From positions 15,204,674 through 15,268,673 of the forward strand of contig OX442416.1 in assembly GCA_949361645.1 (NCBI GenBank): 64,000 bases of DNA, written 5' to 3'. A program made the translations under genes and the position numbers. This DNA comes from Spongilla lacustris (taxonomy: Eukaryota; Porifera; Demospongiae; Spongillida; Spongillidae). The stretch's first letter is position 1, and every line of letters begins with the position of its first letter. This document shows, piece by piece, positions 36,889-43,905 of the stretch. Below the pieces are notes generated by a model. The model did no database searches, was not told the origin of the DNA, and saw nothing but the letters and a program-made list of their open reading frames with translations.

Positions 36889-39660
36889 ACTGTGAGGATG
36901 AAGATCTGAGCCCAGAGTCAGTCGTGACCCTCAATACAGGTTACAAGAAGTGAGTTACAGGACACAAGACACTTTTGTTTAGAGTAAGAAGTGAGAGCAG
37001 TTTGTGAAGGTGTATAGTATTAGTGCTGTGGGTGTACAGGAAGGTCATATACTTTGTGTTTACACCATGTACGTTTGTTGTTCACATGCACGTACAGTAA
37101 GAAGTTGCGTGTCAACCTCAATGTACCCTTGAAGGCTGAGCAGAAGATGGAACAAGAGGCCACTCACAAGAACATGGAAGAGGATAGGAAACTGCTAATA
37201 CAGGTAATTTTACATGTATCTGTGTATGACTGTGTTGATAGATCTTGATATGTGAATACACATGTACATAAATGTACACTGTACATGTAGTACTGCACTT
37301 CGTTCGCAAAATTGTGATCGGAATGCAATACCTACATTCTGTTGCGATCGGAAATTATGGCCGTAATACTATTACAATACTAGTGTTTGGACATATGTCG
37401 GGTACATGATGTACATTATGACATGTTCCGACAGGCGGTGAAAACTCATGCACTAAACGTCTAATACATGTACATGTAAATGTAGTTGAATGAACTAAAG
37501 CTGTTTGTAATCCCGCGATAGATACGTGTAAAATTGTTAGTTATGAAAGGTTAGTTTGTTTTTTTGGTTTAAGCTTTTAGAGCTCCTTCATCTTGTCCTT
37601 TTGTCTGTTCTGCAATGTGGCTTCTGTTGGTTTCAGGTAAACCACATGCGTATGATTCTCATTAGCCACAGTCAGTTGCAAATGAGCATTAAATCTACAT
37701 GTACAGTTGTTGGTACTGTTCCTCATTTACAGTATCACCCAAAGTATGCAAGGGAATTACATTGTATGTGCTTTGAAATATAGACAAATGACATCATAAG
37801 TGTAATATGACAACAGGATTTAAATTATTTTAATGGCATGCAGCTGTGATCATGATTACGTTGATACATGTACACCCATTTAAACAGGGGGGGGGGGGGG
37901 GAATAAATTGTGGTATTCTATTGTAAGCTGACAGTGTTCAGAAGCCCTGTTGTGCAGATTTGCTAGGTTTTTAAAAAATTTATTACCTACATCATTTGTA
38001 GTTGCACTAAATACGCATGTACATGTACTGTACTATAAATATGTCCTCATCATGGCAATGTATTATTGAAGTACATGTAGGGTTGGGACCAAAGTTGTTC
38101 TGTATACATGTATGTTTATATGACATTGATATACCACAAGACCATACTACCATGTGAATCTAATCATGCACACTCAATTGATCCACCATTTGCCAAATCA
38201 GGATGGATTTTGTTAATTAGATTACATATGAATATCATATAAATACACTGTATGTTACATGTACATGTATGTCAAACTTCAGTATGACTCCAGACCCCAC
38301 ATGCAGGGAGTACTACCATCATGAACTACATGTAGGTGGCTGCCTAGAGCACTCTCAAAACGACATCTGGTGTATTATAGCCATGCATCAAAAAGTTAAA
38401 TATACATGTAGGTTGGTTGATTTTACTTACATGTACATGTAAATATACATGTACTGTGCGTAACATACACAAAGTCTGCAACAGCATCGAGGAATTAAAA
38501 GTTTATGGCTTCATAATAAATTCATGCCAATCATACCGCTATGTTGTAAAACATGTCAGCAATGAATGCTGTAAAAATGAACCCCTTATGCCGCTCAAAA
38601 CTATGTCAATATTTGGGGTTTTCAAGAAACGTTTTTGCCTCATTACTGGCGCCATCTTTTGACACCTCTTACCTTGTGGTAAACAAAAACAACTCCTAAA
38701 GTAACTGTGATCATCGTTTGCTCAGCATTTCATTGTACATCCTCAGCATCTGTGAGCCATTCCTTTGTACCTTCGTTCATGAATTTAATTAGTAGCCACA
38801 AGCGCTTACACTGTAGCGTTAATGATCATGAATAATTATGCCATTGTTTATTTATTCAACGCACTGAATTTTTTGGTTAAACGAATTGGGGTACTGAAAA
38901 ATAATGTATCGCGACCTTTATTTGGACTCCAAATACATCAAAAATTGTATTTAAAAATGGTATGCTAATTTTACTTCCTCGTTGCTGTCGCGGACTTTAG
39001 TGTTCTGCAGTGTTTTTTTATGTCTATGTTTTGTCCCCAGGCCTCTATTGTGAGGATAATGAAGATGAGGAAGGAACTTAAGCACCAGCCACTGCTGGCG
39101 GAGGTATTCCAACAGCTGTGTACCAGGTTCAAGCCTACTGTACCAGTAATTAAGGTAGGCACATACTTGTAGGATTGGGGAGGTGTGATTTTTAAACCAA
39201 GAATATTTGTAAATACAGTGCCACCTTGATTATACGGAAAATAAGGCACATTCATTGGGTGTTAGGAAAACTATCCGTGTACTTAGCAGTAAGTTGCGTG
39301 TACTTAGCAGTAAGTTGTCTACTGGTTTAGACAACTTACCGCTAAGTACATGGATAGTTTTCCTAACACCCAATGAATGTGCCTTATTTTCCGTATAATC
39401 AAGGTGACAATTGTCCGTATAATCGAGGTGGCACTGTACACTACATGTACATGTAAATGCAGCATTCACGTCCAGTTATTAATAGTATGCATTTGATATG
39501 CATATGTGATCATTCTTCCTCCCACACACACACATGCACACACACACACACACACACTCCCTCTTTTATGTCTGAACAGAAATGCATAGATATTCTTATA
39601 GAGAAGGAGTATTTAGAGAGGGTGGATGGGAATAAGGACACCTACAGATATTTGGCATAG
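13861..39660 (+). CDS. CUL1: Cullin-1, complete gene, 24 coding exons
   Basis: Scaffold of SCF (SKP1-CUL1-F-box) ubiquitin ligases in cytosol and nucleus. Joining 24 exons at GT-AG junctions gives one frame of 2322 nt, 773 residues, against 776 in human CUL1. Similarity to CUL1 is continuous. The N-terminal cullin repeats (about 1-405) include the SKP1/F-box-binding helices YMELYTHVYNY and [13 protein letters not shown]. The cullin-homology domain (about 410-640), which holds RBX1, includes [17 protein letters not shown] and [18 protein letters not shown]. The C-terminal winged helix carries the neddylation lysine K717 in VRIMKMRK and ends [16 protein letters not shown]. No stop or frameshift is present. 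Large introns hold transposons and minisatellites. No AATAAA is obvious after the stop. CUL1 rather than CUL2-5 is clear from the SKP1-binding helix and the tail. Confidence 0.95.
14465..14568 (+). CDS. CUL1: CUL1 coding exon 2
   Basis: Acceptor CCCTCAG; encodes [18 protein letters not shown] and the Lys/Ser-rich loop [11 protein letters not shown]. Donor GTAGAT, phase 1. Part of this exon and its flanks is repeated at 53.4-57 kb. Confidence 0.9.
14830..14970. repeat. ~37-bp minisatellite, CUL1 intron 2
   Basis: About four copies of a unit containing ACATGTGTATGTACATGTG and TAGCACAGGGTG. Confidence 0.9.
15085..15164 (+). CDS. CUL1: CUL1 coding exon 3
   Basis: Acceptor GTCACAG; encodes [20 protein letters not shown] and LSAIKP; donor GTGTGT, phase 0. 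Confidence 0.9.
15571..16577. repeat. 1-kb (CCCT)n in CUL1 intron 3
   Basis: About 1,000 bp of CCCT with four single-base phase slips. It ends six bases before the exon 4 acceptor boundary (GTACAG), so it serves as the polypyrimidine tract of that intron. The minus strand is (GGGA)n. Confidence 0.97.
16584..16751 (+). CDS. CUL1: CUL1 coding exon 4
   Basis: Encodes [20 protein letters not shown] through [18 protein letters not shown] to DIYT. It holds the second SKP1-contact helix. Donor GTGAGC, phase 0. Confidence 0.93.
17092..18315. mobile_element. Diverged hAT-like element, CUL1 intron 4
   Basis: It begins TAGGGTGTATAACCGATTTT, the same end as the intact element at 47872-49258. It shares internal blocks such as GGCAATTTAAAT and TATACGTGTATGGACTTGAG and the right-hand TTTCGTAGTCGA...TTTAT block. 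The right terminus is lost. Extra G/C runs and TACATGTA repeats have been inserted. Confidence 0.55.
18837..18887 (+). CDS. CUL1: CUL1 coding exon 5
   Basis: Acceptor TGTTACAG; encodes [17 protein letters not shown]; donor GTAGGT, phase 0. Confidence 0.88.
18988..19731. mobile_element. 744-bp hAT-like TIR element, CUL1 intron 5
   Basis: The ends read CAGTGCTCAAAATAA and its complement. Inner arms share CGGACAT/ATGTCCG and 'GGTC.AATTTTCCGATC'-type sequence. It is flanked by TACATG on both sides, but that motif is so common here that the duplication is uncertain. No intact transposase. Confidence 0.6.
19948..20038 (+). CDS. CUL1: CUL1 coding exon 6
   Basis: Acceptor ATGCTCAG; encodes [20 protein letters not shown] then [10 protein letters not shown]; donor GTGAGT, phase 1. 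Confidence 0.92.
20460..20560. repeat. 32-bp TACATGTA-type tandem repeat
   Basis: Three near-identical copies of a unit built from TACATGTATGTACATGTACA, in CUL1 intron 6. A typical local expansion of the window-wide TACATGTA motif. Confidence 0.85.
20665..20828 (+). CDS. CUL1: CUL1 coding exon 7
   Basis: Acceptor GTGTTTCAG; encodes [15 protein letters not shown] through [17 protein letters not shown] to [11 protein letters not shown]; donor GTAGGT, phase 0. Confidence 0.93.
20903..20971 (+). CDS. CUL1: CUL1 coding exon 8
   Basis: Acceptor ACCTTCAG; encodes [20 protein letters not shown] and ADE; donor GTACTG, phase 0. Confidence 0.92.
21201..21294 (+). CDS. CUL1: CUL1 coding exon 9
   Basis: Acceptor TTCTGACCAG; encodes [20 protein letters not shown] and [11 protein letters not shown]; donor GTGAGG, phase 1. 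Confidence 0.92.
21547..22105 (+). pseudogene. Gypsy-like LTR retrotransposon remnant, CUL1 intron 9
   Basis: Short blocks from two distant parts of a Ty3/Gypsy-type element are joined here. First comes a gag-like start (MAATLGKV, then after a frame change [12 protein letters not shown]). It is followed directly by a pol segment between RNase H and integrase ([45 protein letters not shown]). Stops, frameshifts and TACATGTA insertions break it. No LTRs are seen. It is an internally deleted, dead copy. Confidence 0.6.
22139..22561. mobile_element. Foldback MITE, CUL1 intron 9
   Basis: Two imperfect inverted arms of about 170-180 bp share CATTTGGACAATGCATGCTC-like, GAGCTTGG and CCAAGTTAGC blocks around a spacer of about 70 bp. 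Outer ends read CGGGGGTA and complement. No ORF. Confidence 0.7.
23163..23293 (+). CDS. CUL1: CUL1 coding exon 10
   Basis: Acceptor TATCTAG; encodes [20 protein letters not shown] through [17 protein letters not shown]; donor GTGAGT, phase 0. Confidence 0.93.
23820..23927 (+). CDS. CUL1: CUL1 coding exon 11
   Basis: Acceptor CTCGGCAG, preceded by a poly-C run used as pyrimidine tract; encodes [20 protein letters not shown] through [10 protein letters not shown]; donor GTACAT, phase 0. Confidence 0.93.
24456..24562 (+). CDS. CUL1: CUL1 coding exon 12
   Basis: Acceptor CCTTGCAG; encodes [20 protein letters not shown] then [15 protein letters not shown]; donor GTGAGG, phase 2. It opens the cullin-homology domain. 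Confidence 0.93.
24679..24727 (+). CDS. CUL1: CUL1 coding exon 13
   Basis: Acceptor TTCTGCAG after a short 116-bp intron; encodes [17 protein letters not shown]; donor GTGTGT, phase 0. Confidence 0.9.
24904..25035 (+). CDS. CUL1: CUL1 coding exon 14
   Basis: Acceptor CAATTGTAG; encodes [20 protein letters not shown] then [19 protein letters not shown]; donor GTACAG, phase 0. Highly conserved cullin core. Confidence 0.94.
25557..27761. mobile_element. 2.2-kb long-TIR transposon, CUL1 intron 14
   Basis: Terminal inverted repeats of about 547 bp (25557-26103) and 574 bp (27188-27761) begin AGTYATTTCAAATCATGTCA. They differ by a 37-bp indel in the inner part and a few substitutions. The direct repeat CCAGAG flanks at 25551-25556 and 27762-27767, a 6-bp target duplication. 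The interior carries fragments of one ORF in rearranged orientation. It appears non-autonomous. A 6-bp duplication is unusual; IS3EU-like or Dada-like groups are possible but unproven. Confidence 0.8.
26538..27184. pseudogene. Inverted pieces of a transposon ORF
   Basis: The plus strand from about 26800 to 27184 encodes [36 protein letters not shown] and [20 protein letters not shown]. The minus strand from 26793 to 26538 encodes that last block again, followed by [38 protein letters not shown] 113-bp inverted repeat (26681-26793 and 27072-27184) is the shared part. Together the pieces resemble the N-terminal half of an uncharacterised ORF common in invertebrate transposons, scrambled by inversion. 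Confidence 0.65.
27775..27910. repeat. Copy of a dispersed repeat (TTTCACTGCCTGTCGGAAC)
   Basis: Shares GTTGGACGTTAAGTG...GAGAGTTTTCACTGCCTGTCGGAACATGT with 32890-32955 and, inverted, with 37420-37465. It abuts the 2.2-kb transposon. Confidence 0.55.
28562..28760. mobile_element. CGTAATACGATTACG-type repeat, copy 1
   Basis: The right end on the minus strand reads TACAGAATGTGTCAGAAAAA, matching TACAGTATGCGTCAGA at the ends of copies 2 and 3. The interior is a series of short imperfect palindromes (GTAATCGTATTA..., AACGTAACGG). No ORF. Its function and class are unknown. Confidence 0.55.
28978..29098 (+). CDS. CUL1: CUL1 coding exon 15
   Basis: Acceptor TTTTGCAG; encodes [20 protein letters not shown] then [20 protein letters not shown]; donor GTGAGT, phase 1. 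Confidence 0.94.
29395..30290. repeat. ~25-bp minisatellite, CUL1 intron 15
   Basis: About 35 imperfect units of CCCTTCACCTAACCCATGCC with C-run variants. The array runs into the acceptor of exon 16 and supplies its pyrimidine tract. Confidence 0.93.
30301..30377 (+). CDS. CUL1: CUL1 coding exon 16
   Basis: Acceptor CTCTTCTAG; encodes [20 protein letters not shown] then FQIPAE; donor GTACAG, phase 0. Confidence 0.93.
30560..30646 (+). CDS. CUL1: CUL1 coding exon 17
   Basis: Acceptor AAATGTTAG; encodes [20 protein letters not shown] then LNWLYQLSK; donor GTACCC, phase 0. Confidence 0.93.
30883..31060. mobile_element. CGTAATACGATTACG-type repeat, copy 2
   Basis: Begins ACAGTATGCGTCAGAATAAA and GTTGGCGCTACGCATTACGG, then runs of imperfect palindromes rich in CGTAA/TTACG. 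Copy 3 at 33005-33180 ends with the same block inverted. Confidence 0.6.
31229..31264. repeat. 36-bp near-perfect hairpin
   Basis: Arms CCGCGATAGAACGGTT and AACCATTCTATCGCGG can pair, with one mismatch, around CTGG. It lies between two copies of GAGTAAACAGGCAC at about 31141 and 31372, suggesting a small inserted element. Confidence 0.6.
31440..32200. repeat. ~61-bp minisatellite, CUL1 intron 17
   Basis: About twelve units built around GCCGGAGAGTTCATTAACCC, CTCACCCATTGACCACACCC and ATGGGCCCTC, with point variants and one shortened unit near 32110. Related units occur inverted at 1224-1310. Confidence 0.92.
32510..33004. repeat. Dispersed repeat, intron 17 copy
   Basis: Matches intron 22 sequence (37400-37790) in inverse orientation: shared blocks include TTTAAGCTTTTAGAGCTC/complement, GTACCCGACATATGTCCAAA and GCCTGTCGGAACATG. 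It directly precedes CGTAATACG-type copy 3 and may be one element with it. No ORF recognised. Confidence 0.6.
33005..33180. mobile_element. CGTAATACGATTACG-type repeat, copy 3
   Basis: Series of imperfect palindromes (ATCGTAATCGTATTACGG, GCGATCGGAGCG) ending CGTAATGCGTAGCGCCAACT ... CTGACGCATACTGTAC, the inverse of the start of copy 2. Confidence 0.6.
33181..34079. other. CUL1 intron 17, unassigned stretch
   Basis: An open 72-codon forward frame (33626-33844, [17 protein letters not shown]...) starts with an ordinary composition but matches nothing I recognise and has no splice context. It may be a transposon-ORF scrap. TACATGTA repeats fill 33900-33980. Confidence 0.3.
34080..34425. repeat. 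~39-bp minisatellite, CUL1 intron 17
   Basis: About nine units of GTGCCTATCAAAGGGGAGGA followed by GGGGGTTGTGTGTACTGAT, ending at the Tc1-like fragment. Confidence 0.9.
34426..34890 (-). pseudogene. Tc1/mariner-like transposase fragment
   Basis: A broken minus-strand reading contains [20 protein letters not shown] and, later, [20 protein letters not shown] followed by HRWFSCHK. 'DV.W(S/T)DE(S/T)T.Q.E.H....C.K' is the block around the second catalytic Asp of Tc1-like transposases. Stops and frame changes are frequent and neither end of the element is visible. Confidence 0.5.
35040..35580. other. CUL1 intron 17, unassigned stretch
   Basis: Contains TACATGTA repeats and an isolated 67-codon forward frame (35376-35579, [20 protein letters not shown]...). 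I recognise no domain and see no splice signals tying it to CUL1. Confidence 0.3.
35726..35770 (+). CDS. CUL1: CUL1 coding exon 18
   Basis: A 45-nt microexon between acceptor TTCCCCCTGCAG and donor GTGAGG, encoding [15 protein letters not shown]. Human CUL1 has GELVTNCFKNRYTLQ at this point, and phases match on both sides. Confidence 0.9.
35832..35924 (+). CDS. CUL1: CUL1 coding exon 19
   Basis: Acceptor TATTGTAG; encodes [20 protein letters not shown] then [11 protein letters not shown]; donor GTGAGC, phase 0. Confidence 0.93.
35930..36415. repeat. 18-bp minisatellite, CUL1 intron 19
   Basis: About 27 units of GGGAGCATAGTGGTGATA, starting five bases after the exon 19 donor. The 18-bp period keeps frames open (e.g. 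GSIVVI repeats), which are artefacts. Confidence 0.96.
36613..36660 (+). CDS. CUL1: CUL1 coding exon 20
   Basis: Acceptor AACTCTGCAG; encodes [16 protein letters not shown]; donor GTAAGG, phase 0. Confidence 0.92.
36727..36886. repeat. (CA)n microsatellite at the exon 21 acceptor
   Basis: CA repeat with a few TA interruptions runs directly into the splice acceptor ACACAG, so the intron has no conventional pyrimidine tract. Confidence 0.96.
36888..36949 (+). CDS. CUL1: CUL1 coding exon 21
   Basis: Encodes [20 protein letters not shown]; donor GTGAGT, phase 2. Confidence 0.92.
37098..37203 (+). CDS. CUL1: CUL1 coding exon 22
   Basis: Acceptor CGTACAG; encodes [20 protein letters not shown] then [16 protein letters not shown]; donor GTAATT, phase 0. 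Confidence 0.94.
37290..37790. repeat. Dispersed repeat, intron 22 copy
   Basis: Inverse-orientation relative of the 32510-33004 repeat, joined to a short CGTAATACTATTAC palindromic block at 37300-37390. Confidence 0.6.
39041..39154 (+). CDS. CUL1: CUL1 coding exon 23
   Basis: Acceptor TTGTCCCCAG; encodes [20 protein letters not shown] then [18 protein letters not shown]. It contains the NEDD8-acceptor lysine K717; donor GTAGGC, phase 0. Confidence 0.95.
39216..39436. mobile_element. 221-bp Tc1/pogo-like MITE, CUL1 intron 23
   Basis: Ends CAGTGCCACCTYGATTATAC and complement, flanked by TA on both sides (39214-39215, 39437-39438), the target site of Tc1/mariner/pogo elements. Inner arms pair over GGCACATTCATTGGGTGTTA and following bases, so the whole element can fold. 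A short internal tandem repeat (GTACTTAGCAGTAAGTTG) lies at the centre. Confidence 0.85.
39580..39660 (+). CDS. CUL1: CUL1 coding exon 24 and stop
   Basis: Acceptor TCTGAACAG; encodes [20 protein letters not shown] then TYRYLA and TAG. The tail is nearly identical to human CUL1. Confidence 0.95.
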   Translation, partial: KCIDILIEKEYLERVDGNKDTYRYLA

Positions 39661-40651
39661 AAAGGCATGTTCATATCACATGTAAACAATTATATTTATG
39701 TGTGTTTGTTCACGTTGATTGCTTTATTGGGAAGGTGATACATGTACATGTGTGAAAAAATTATATTTATGTGTGTTTGTTCACTTTGCTTTAATATTGG
39801 GAAGGTCATGGTGGGGTGTGACTTTAAAACTACAATGTAATTGTGATTGAATGACCTACCTTTGGAAGTAAAACAGAACTACATGTACATGAAACATATG
39901 CAATATGCATCAACAAAAGTTGGTGCCACACTGAATTATAACTGTAGTATTTACTATTACATTGTAACTACATGTACATGTACATCTTTATCTTTATCTG
40001 CGTTACTACATGTACATGTACTTCTAACCGGCAAAGCAGTAAGATGCATACTATACATGTACATGAACATTTACAACTGTATATATGCTCATGGAACATA
40101 TACGTCTATTGTACTACATGTACATACTACATGCATATACCTTGTGGTTCGGAGAGGTGCACATTATTACAATCTTACAGGACACAAATACAACAACCCT
40201 CTCTAGTGGCCTCATAATTCATGTTGCATGCTCTGAACATAACTGGGGGTGGGCAGGGAGGCCCTGTGCGTTGACAGTGGAAAACTCCTCCCCTCTGTTG
40301 GTTTTGGTACTGCTGAGTCATGGCACGGCCAGTATGACCTTGGCAATGTCAGATCTACACAGTGATGTATCCCCTACCCACCCACATACATGTACATGTA
40401 CATGTAGATGGTCAGGAAGTGTGTTATCCCAATGGCCTGGATGCCTATGCCAGAGACAGTAACAGGCGGTAACAAGTATGACTCTGCACAGAACATGCAT
40501 GTTATACCCAGAAGCTTCCTTGTGTGATGGTAATATGGGTAATGCCTCCTTAACATCCAAGGCGTAAACTTGCCATTACACTCTATCCCTCTCTGGTCTG
40601 ACGTGTGTATCTGATGGAGCATTTGTGGAGTGGGTTCCACCCCACTCCGCC
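39661..40651. other. Downstream of CUL1; unassigned
   Basis: A ~60-bp direct repeat (AATTATATTTATGTGTGTTT at 39691 and 39760) follows the stop, with no clear AATAAA. At 40180-40640 the minus strand has overlapping open frames (e.g. MLRRHYPYYHHTRKLLGI and SDIAKVILAVP) that look like a decayed ORF; I cannot name it. Confidence 0.35.
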
Positions 40652-40729
40652 TAGTCTCGTACCCAGACCCAATTGTACGTAACGATGATTATCTCTTGAT
40701 TATGTAAAATGGGTCCTGGTACGAGACTA
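40652..40729. mobile_element. TAGTCTCG-family MITE, 78 bp
   Basis: Inverted ends TAGTCTCGTACCCAGACCCA and complement, right arm with one deletion. Flanks CACTCCGCC and CTGTCCGCT agree at six of nine positions, a decayed 9-bp target duplication. Confidence 0.7.
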
Positions 40730-40765
40730 CTGTCCGCTGGTGCATGTGGTAGGGCCCGCCCGACT

Positions 40766-41377
40766 TAGTCTCGTACCCAGATCCTGATTCCCACAGCTGC
40801 GGATGGATTACATCACCGCTACGTGGAGAGGGTCTGGTGAACTGCTGAACTCAATTTTGTCCCGCGATTACATAACATTATTTATGAATATGTTTAGCGT
40901 CAACACGAATGCAATTAGTTAATTGAATAATTAATTTAACGCAACTGACAGAAGAGAAAGGACCAAACGTTTCCAAACAACGCTTCGCTCGTTGTCCTTC
41001 CTCCACCGCGCATCAAATGTCCAAGGCAGAAACGGCTTAACAAAGTGACTCCCATGCCAGTTGCAAGACATTCGAAGACATTCCGATCCAGTAGTACGTC
41101 TACGATGATTAGGAAGTGATTGTCGTATGTGTAAAACAACCCTTACGTTCACCCGCTCACTTGATCGTTCGCCGTACATCCTCCAACACCATCGCAATTA
41201 CCAATAACTCCCGATAATAACTAAGGTATGCAATTACTCCATACCTCGAATCTGATTGGTTCGCCAACATTCTGGTGACCGTGAACAGAATTGAGTACAG
41301 CAGTTCACCAGACCCTCTTTCCACGTAGCGGTGATGTAATCCATCCGCAGCTGTGGGAATACGTTAATCAGGGTCTG
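40766..41377. mobile_element. TAGTCTCG-family element, long member
   Basis: Inverted arms of about 90 bp (40766-40860 and about 41287-41377) share GGATGGATTACATCACCGCT and GAGGGTCTGGTGAACTGCTG. The right terminus is lost. The ~430-bp interior holds an unremarkable open frame on the minus strand with no known domain. Internal arms match the short copy at 12329-12439. Confidence 0.7.
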
Positions 41378-41385
41378 CTATCTCC

Positions 41386-41515
41386 CAAAGCCAGGCCTAG
41401 CCACCAAACGTACTTGCACGTAGTCGTACGATATGTCGGACTGGGGACGAGTAAAACATACCGTTCCACTCGTCCCCAGTCCACTCGCGCGTACGTGCGT
41501 TTGGCTTGCGAGACT
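41386..41515. repeat. Imperfect palindrome
   Basis: Arms containing CCAAACGTAC / GTACGTGCGTTTGG and GACTGGGGACGAGT / ACTCGTCCCCAGTC can pair around about 15 bp. It is probably a further small foldback element. Confidence 0.6.
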
Positions 41516-41664
41516 AGTACATACCCTAGACTCGTAACCAGACCCAGATCAGATACTTCACTGACAATTTTTAATAGAGTAACATCGGTTTAAATTTGCG
41601 CACATCCGAAGCGTAATAATATTTAATATAGTCTACAATAACATGTATCAAAACAAATTAGCAG

Positions 41665-42080
41665 GGAATTGCAGTTGTGATCACAGCCACATGGTCAGGA
41701 AAGCTGCAAATGTTATAGTCAGCATGCCGATGCCCAGACTTACAGCAGCGCCGAAGATGGCGGTACAGGGAGCGACGGTATTCAATTCAAACCTCATGCG
41801 ACATTCAACGCATTGTCGAAGTCACTGGCGTTACAGCAGCGCCGAAGATGGCGGTACAGGGAGCGCACTGGCGTTACAGCAGTGCCGAAGATGGCGGTAC
41901 AGGGAGCGACGGTATTCAAACCGCATGCGACATTCAACGCATTGTCGAAGTCACTGGCCGCACAGCACCCCCACCCCCACCCCCACCCCCACCCCCCCCC
42001 CCCCCCCCCAACGCTTCGAAAGGGACAAGAGCCGACTTGCAGGTCGTAGTGCATCCGATATCGTTGCACGACGAGCTTAA
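41665..42080 (-). pseudogene. Cysteine-rich family, 3'-end copy
   Basis: The minus strand ends with NTVAPCTAIFGAAVSLGIGM then LTITFAAFLTMWL and a stop, matching the C-terminus of the intact gene at 52182-52832 (FGAAVTQGIGMLTVAFAAFL). Upstream, a segment containing ASDFDNALNVACGL and the PCTAIFGTAV block is tandemly repeated two to three times, and a C/CCCCA-run (41969-42010) breaks it. The N-terminal half is absent. Confidence 0.65.
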
Positions 42081-43085
42081 CATACTGGCTGCATGTATAA
42101 AAATTTAATTTTAAAATTAAAATAAAATTAGTGATGTAGGATTTGTAGACAGCAATTGAGTAAAAAGTAAGAAAACAAGGAATTACAGATATTATATGCA
42201 TTCATTTAATTATAAATATTACATACCTACATTTAGCACAGAATTTCAGACAGGTAATTTGCTAAATAATGTTTGTCTGTATAATTTAATGAATGCATAA
42301 TATCCAATTTAATTAAAATAAAAATTGGCGATGTATACATCGCCAATTTTATTTTAATTAAATTTTTATATCTTGTTTCACTCCCTTTTTTTCCCCGGCG
42401 GGTTCCTACTTACATGTTGCATGCATGAGAGCAAACAAAGGAAGAAGGGCAATCTTGGAATGTAATATAGTGCATCACATCACAGCAGTATAAGACAGTT
42501 TGATCTGCTCACTTGCTATCATCATTTAATCACATCATAATCAAACAATTTCTTTCTTTTAGACAGCTAAGTATCTGAAAAGGCATGTGAGCAACACCCA
42601 GTCTCTCAGCCAGGTTATTTTGAAAGGCGAGGGGACCCCTATAAAAGAAGCAGTCATGGAGGAGAGGAGTGAAGGAACATATTATGCTCAGACCACAAAT
42701 GCCCTTACCCTGGGCCCAACCAGAGCTACCATGATATTTAGTGCCATTTTCTAATGCCTAACATTCTTTTCATTAAACCGCTATGGATTACCTGCTACCA
42801 AAATTGGATCAACCTAAGCATAGCACCCCCTCCCCCCCCCCATCATGAAATTATCCTCACAGGATTCAAAGCCCTCTTCTCTCGACTGAAGGTACGCATG
42901 CGTTCTCCAAAGCCAGTAACAAAGGCATCAGGATTAATCACCTTAAATGTATGTAGCAATTGGCCATTCGCACCAAAGATGCTTACCAGATTGCTTGCCA
43001 TTTGCATATGTGTTTAGCAAAAGGACCACCACTGAGTACAGCACTGAAAAGGTCTACCATCATGGCCAAACTGCATGTCCATTAA
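42081..43085. other. Intergenic, unassigned frames
   Basis: A 59-bp A/T-rich palindrome centred on GATGTATACATC lies at 42306-42364. After an acceptor-like TTTTCTTTTAG at 42562, a forward frame runs TAKYLKRHVSNTQSLSQVIL... to a stop at 42753; another frame reads HEIILTGFKALFSRLK before GTACGC. They could be exons of an unknown or dead gene, but I see no family resemblance. Confidence 0.3.
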
Positions 43086-43089
43086 ATCC

Positions 43090-43905
43090 AGCTGTGAGGG
43101 AGGACGATGGGAGGTGAAGGGAGGATGGGATGTGAGGAGGGGGAGGAGGTGAAGGTAGGATGGGAGGTAAATGGAGGAGGGGAGGTGAAGGGAGGATGGG
43201 AAGTGAAGGGAGGAGGGGAAGGGAGAAGAGAAGGGGAGAGGAGATGGAGGGAGAAGAGAAGGGGGAAAGGAGATGAAGGGAGAGGAAGGGAAAGGAGAAG
43301 AGAAGGGGAGAGGAGGTGAAGGGAAGATGGAATGGGAGGATGGGAAGGAAGAAGAGGAGGGGAGGTGGAGGGAGGATGGGAGGTGGAGGAGGGGAAGGGA
43401 GAGGAGAGGAAGGGAGGATGGGAAGGGATTAGTGAAGGGGGAGAGGAGGGGAAGGGAGAAGAGATGAGGGAGAGGAGAGGATAGGAGGATGGGAAGGGAT
43501 TAGTGAAGGGGGAGAGGAGGGGAAGGGAGAAGAGAAATGGGAGAGGAGGGGAAGGGAGAAGAGAAGGGGGAGAGGAGTTGAAGGGAGGATGGAATGGGGG
43601 ATGGGAAGGGAGAAGAGAAGGGGGAGAGGAGTTGAAGGGAGGATGGAATGGGGGATGGGAAGGGAGAAGAGAAGGGGGAGAGAAGAGGGAGGATGAGAAG
43701 GGTGAAATAAGGGGGAGAGGAGGGGAAGGGAAGAGAGGAAGAGAGAGAGAAGGGAGAAGAGAAAGGGGAGAGGAGAAAGGGGAGAGGAGGGGAATGGAGA
43801 AGGGAATGGGGAGGGGAATGGGGAAGGGAAGGGGGAGAGGAGAAGAAGGGAAGAGAGAAAGGAAGGGAGAAGAGAGGATGAGACAGGAGGGAAGAGGACA
43901 AGCAA
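43090..43905. repeat. GA-rich satellite, copy A
   Basis: Irregular purine-strand repeat built from GGGAGGATGGGA, GAAGGGAGAAGAGAAGGGGG and GAGGAGTTGAAGGGAGGATG units. It matches 57730-58930 and, inverted, 63605-64000. Long open frames through it are artefacts of the biased composition. Confidence 0.9.

Noticed and set aside
40858..41290. 88-codon minus-strand ORF as a gene
   Set aside because: It lies entirely between the arms of a TAGTCTCG-family element, is short, and shows no domain.
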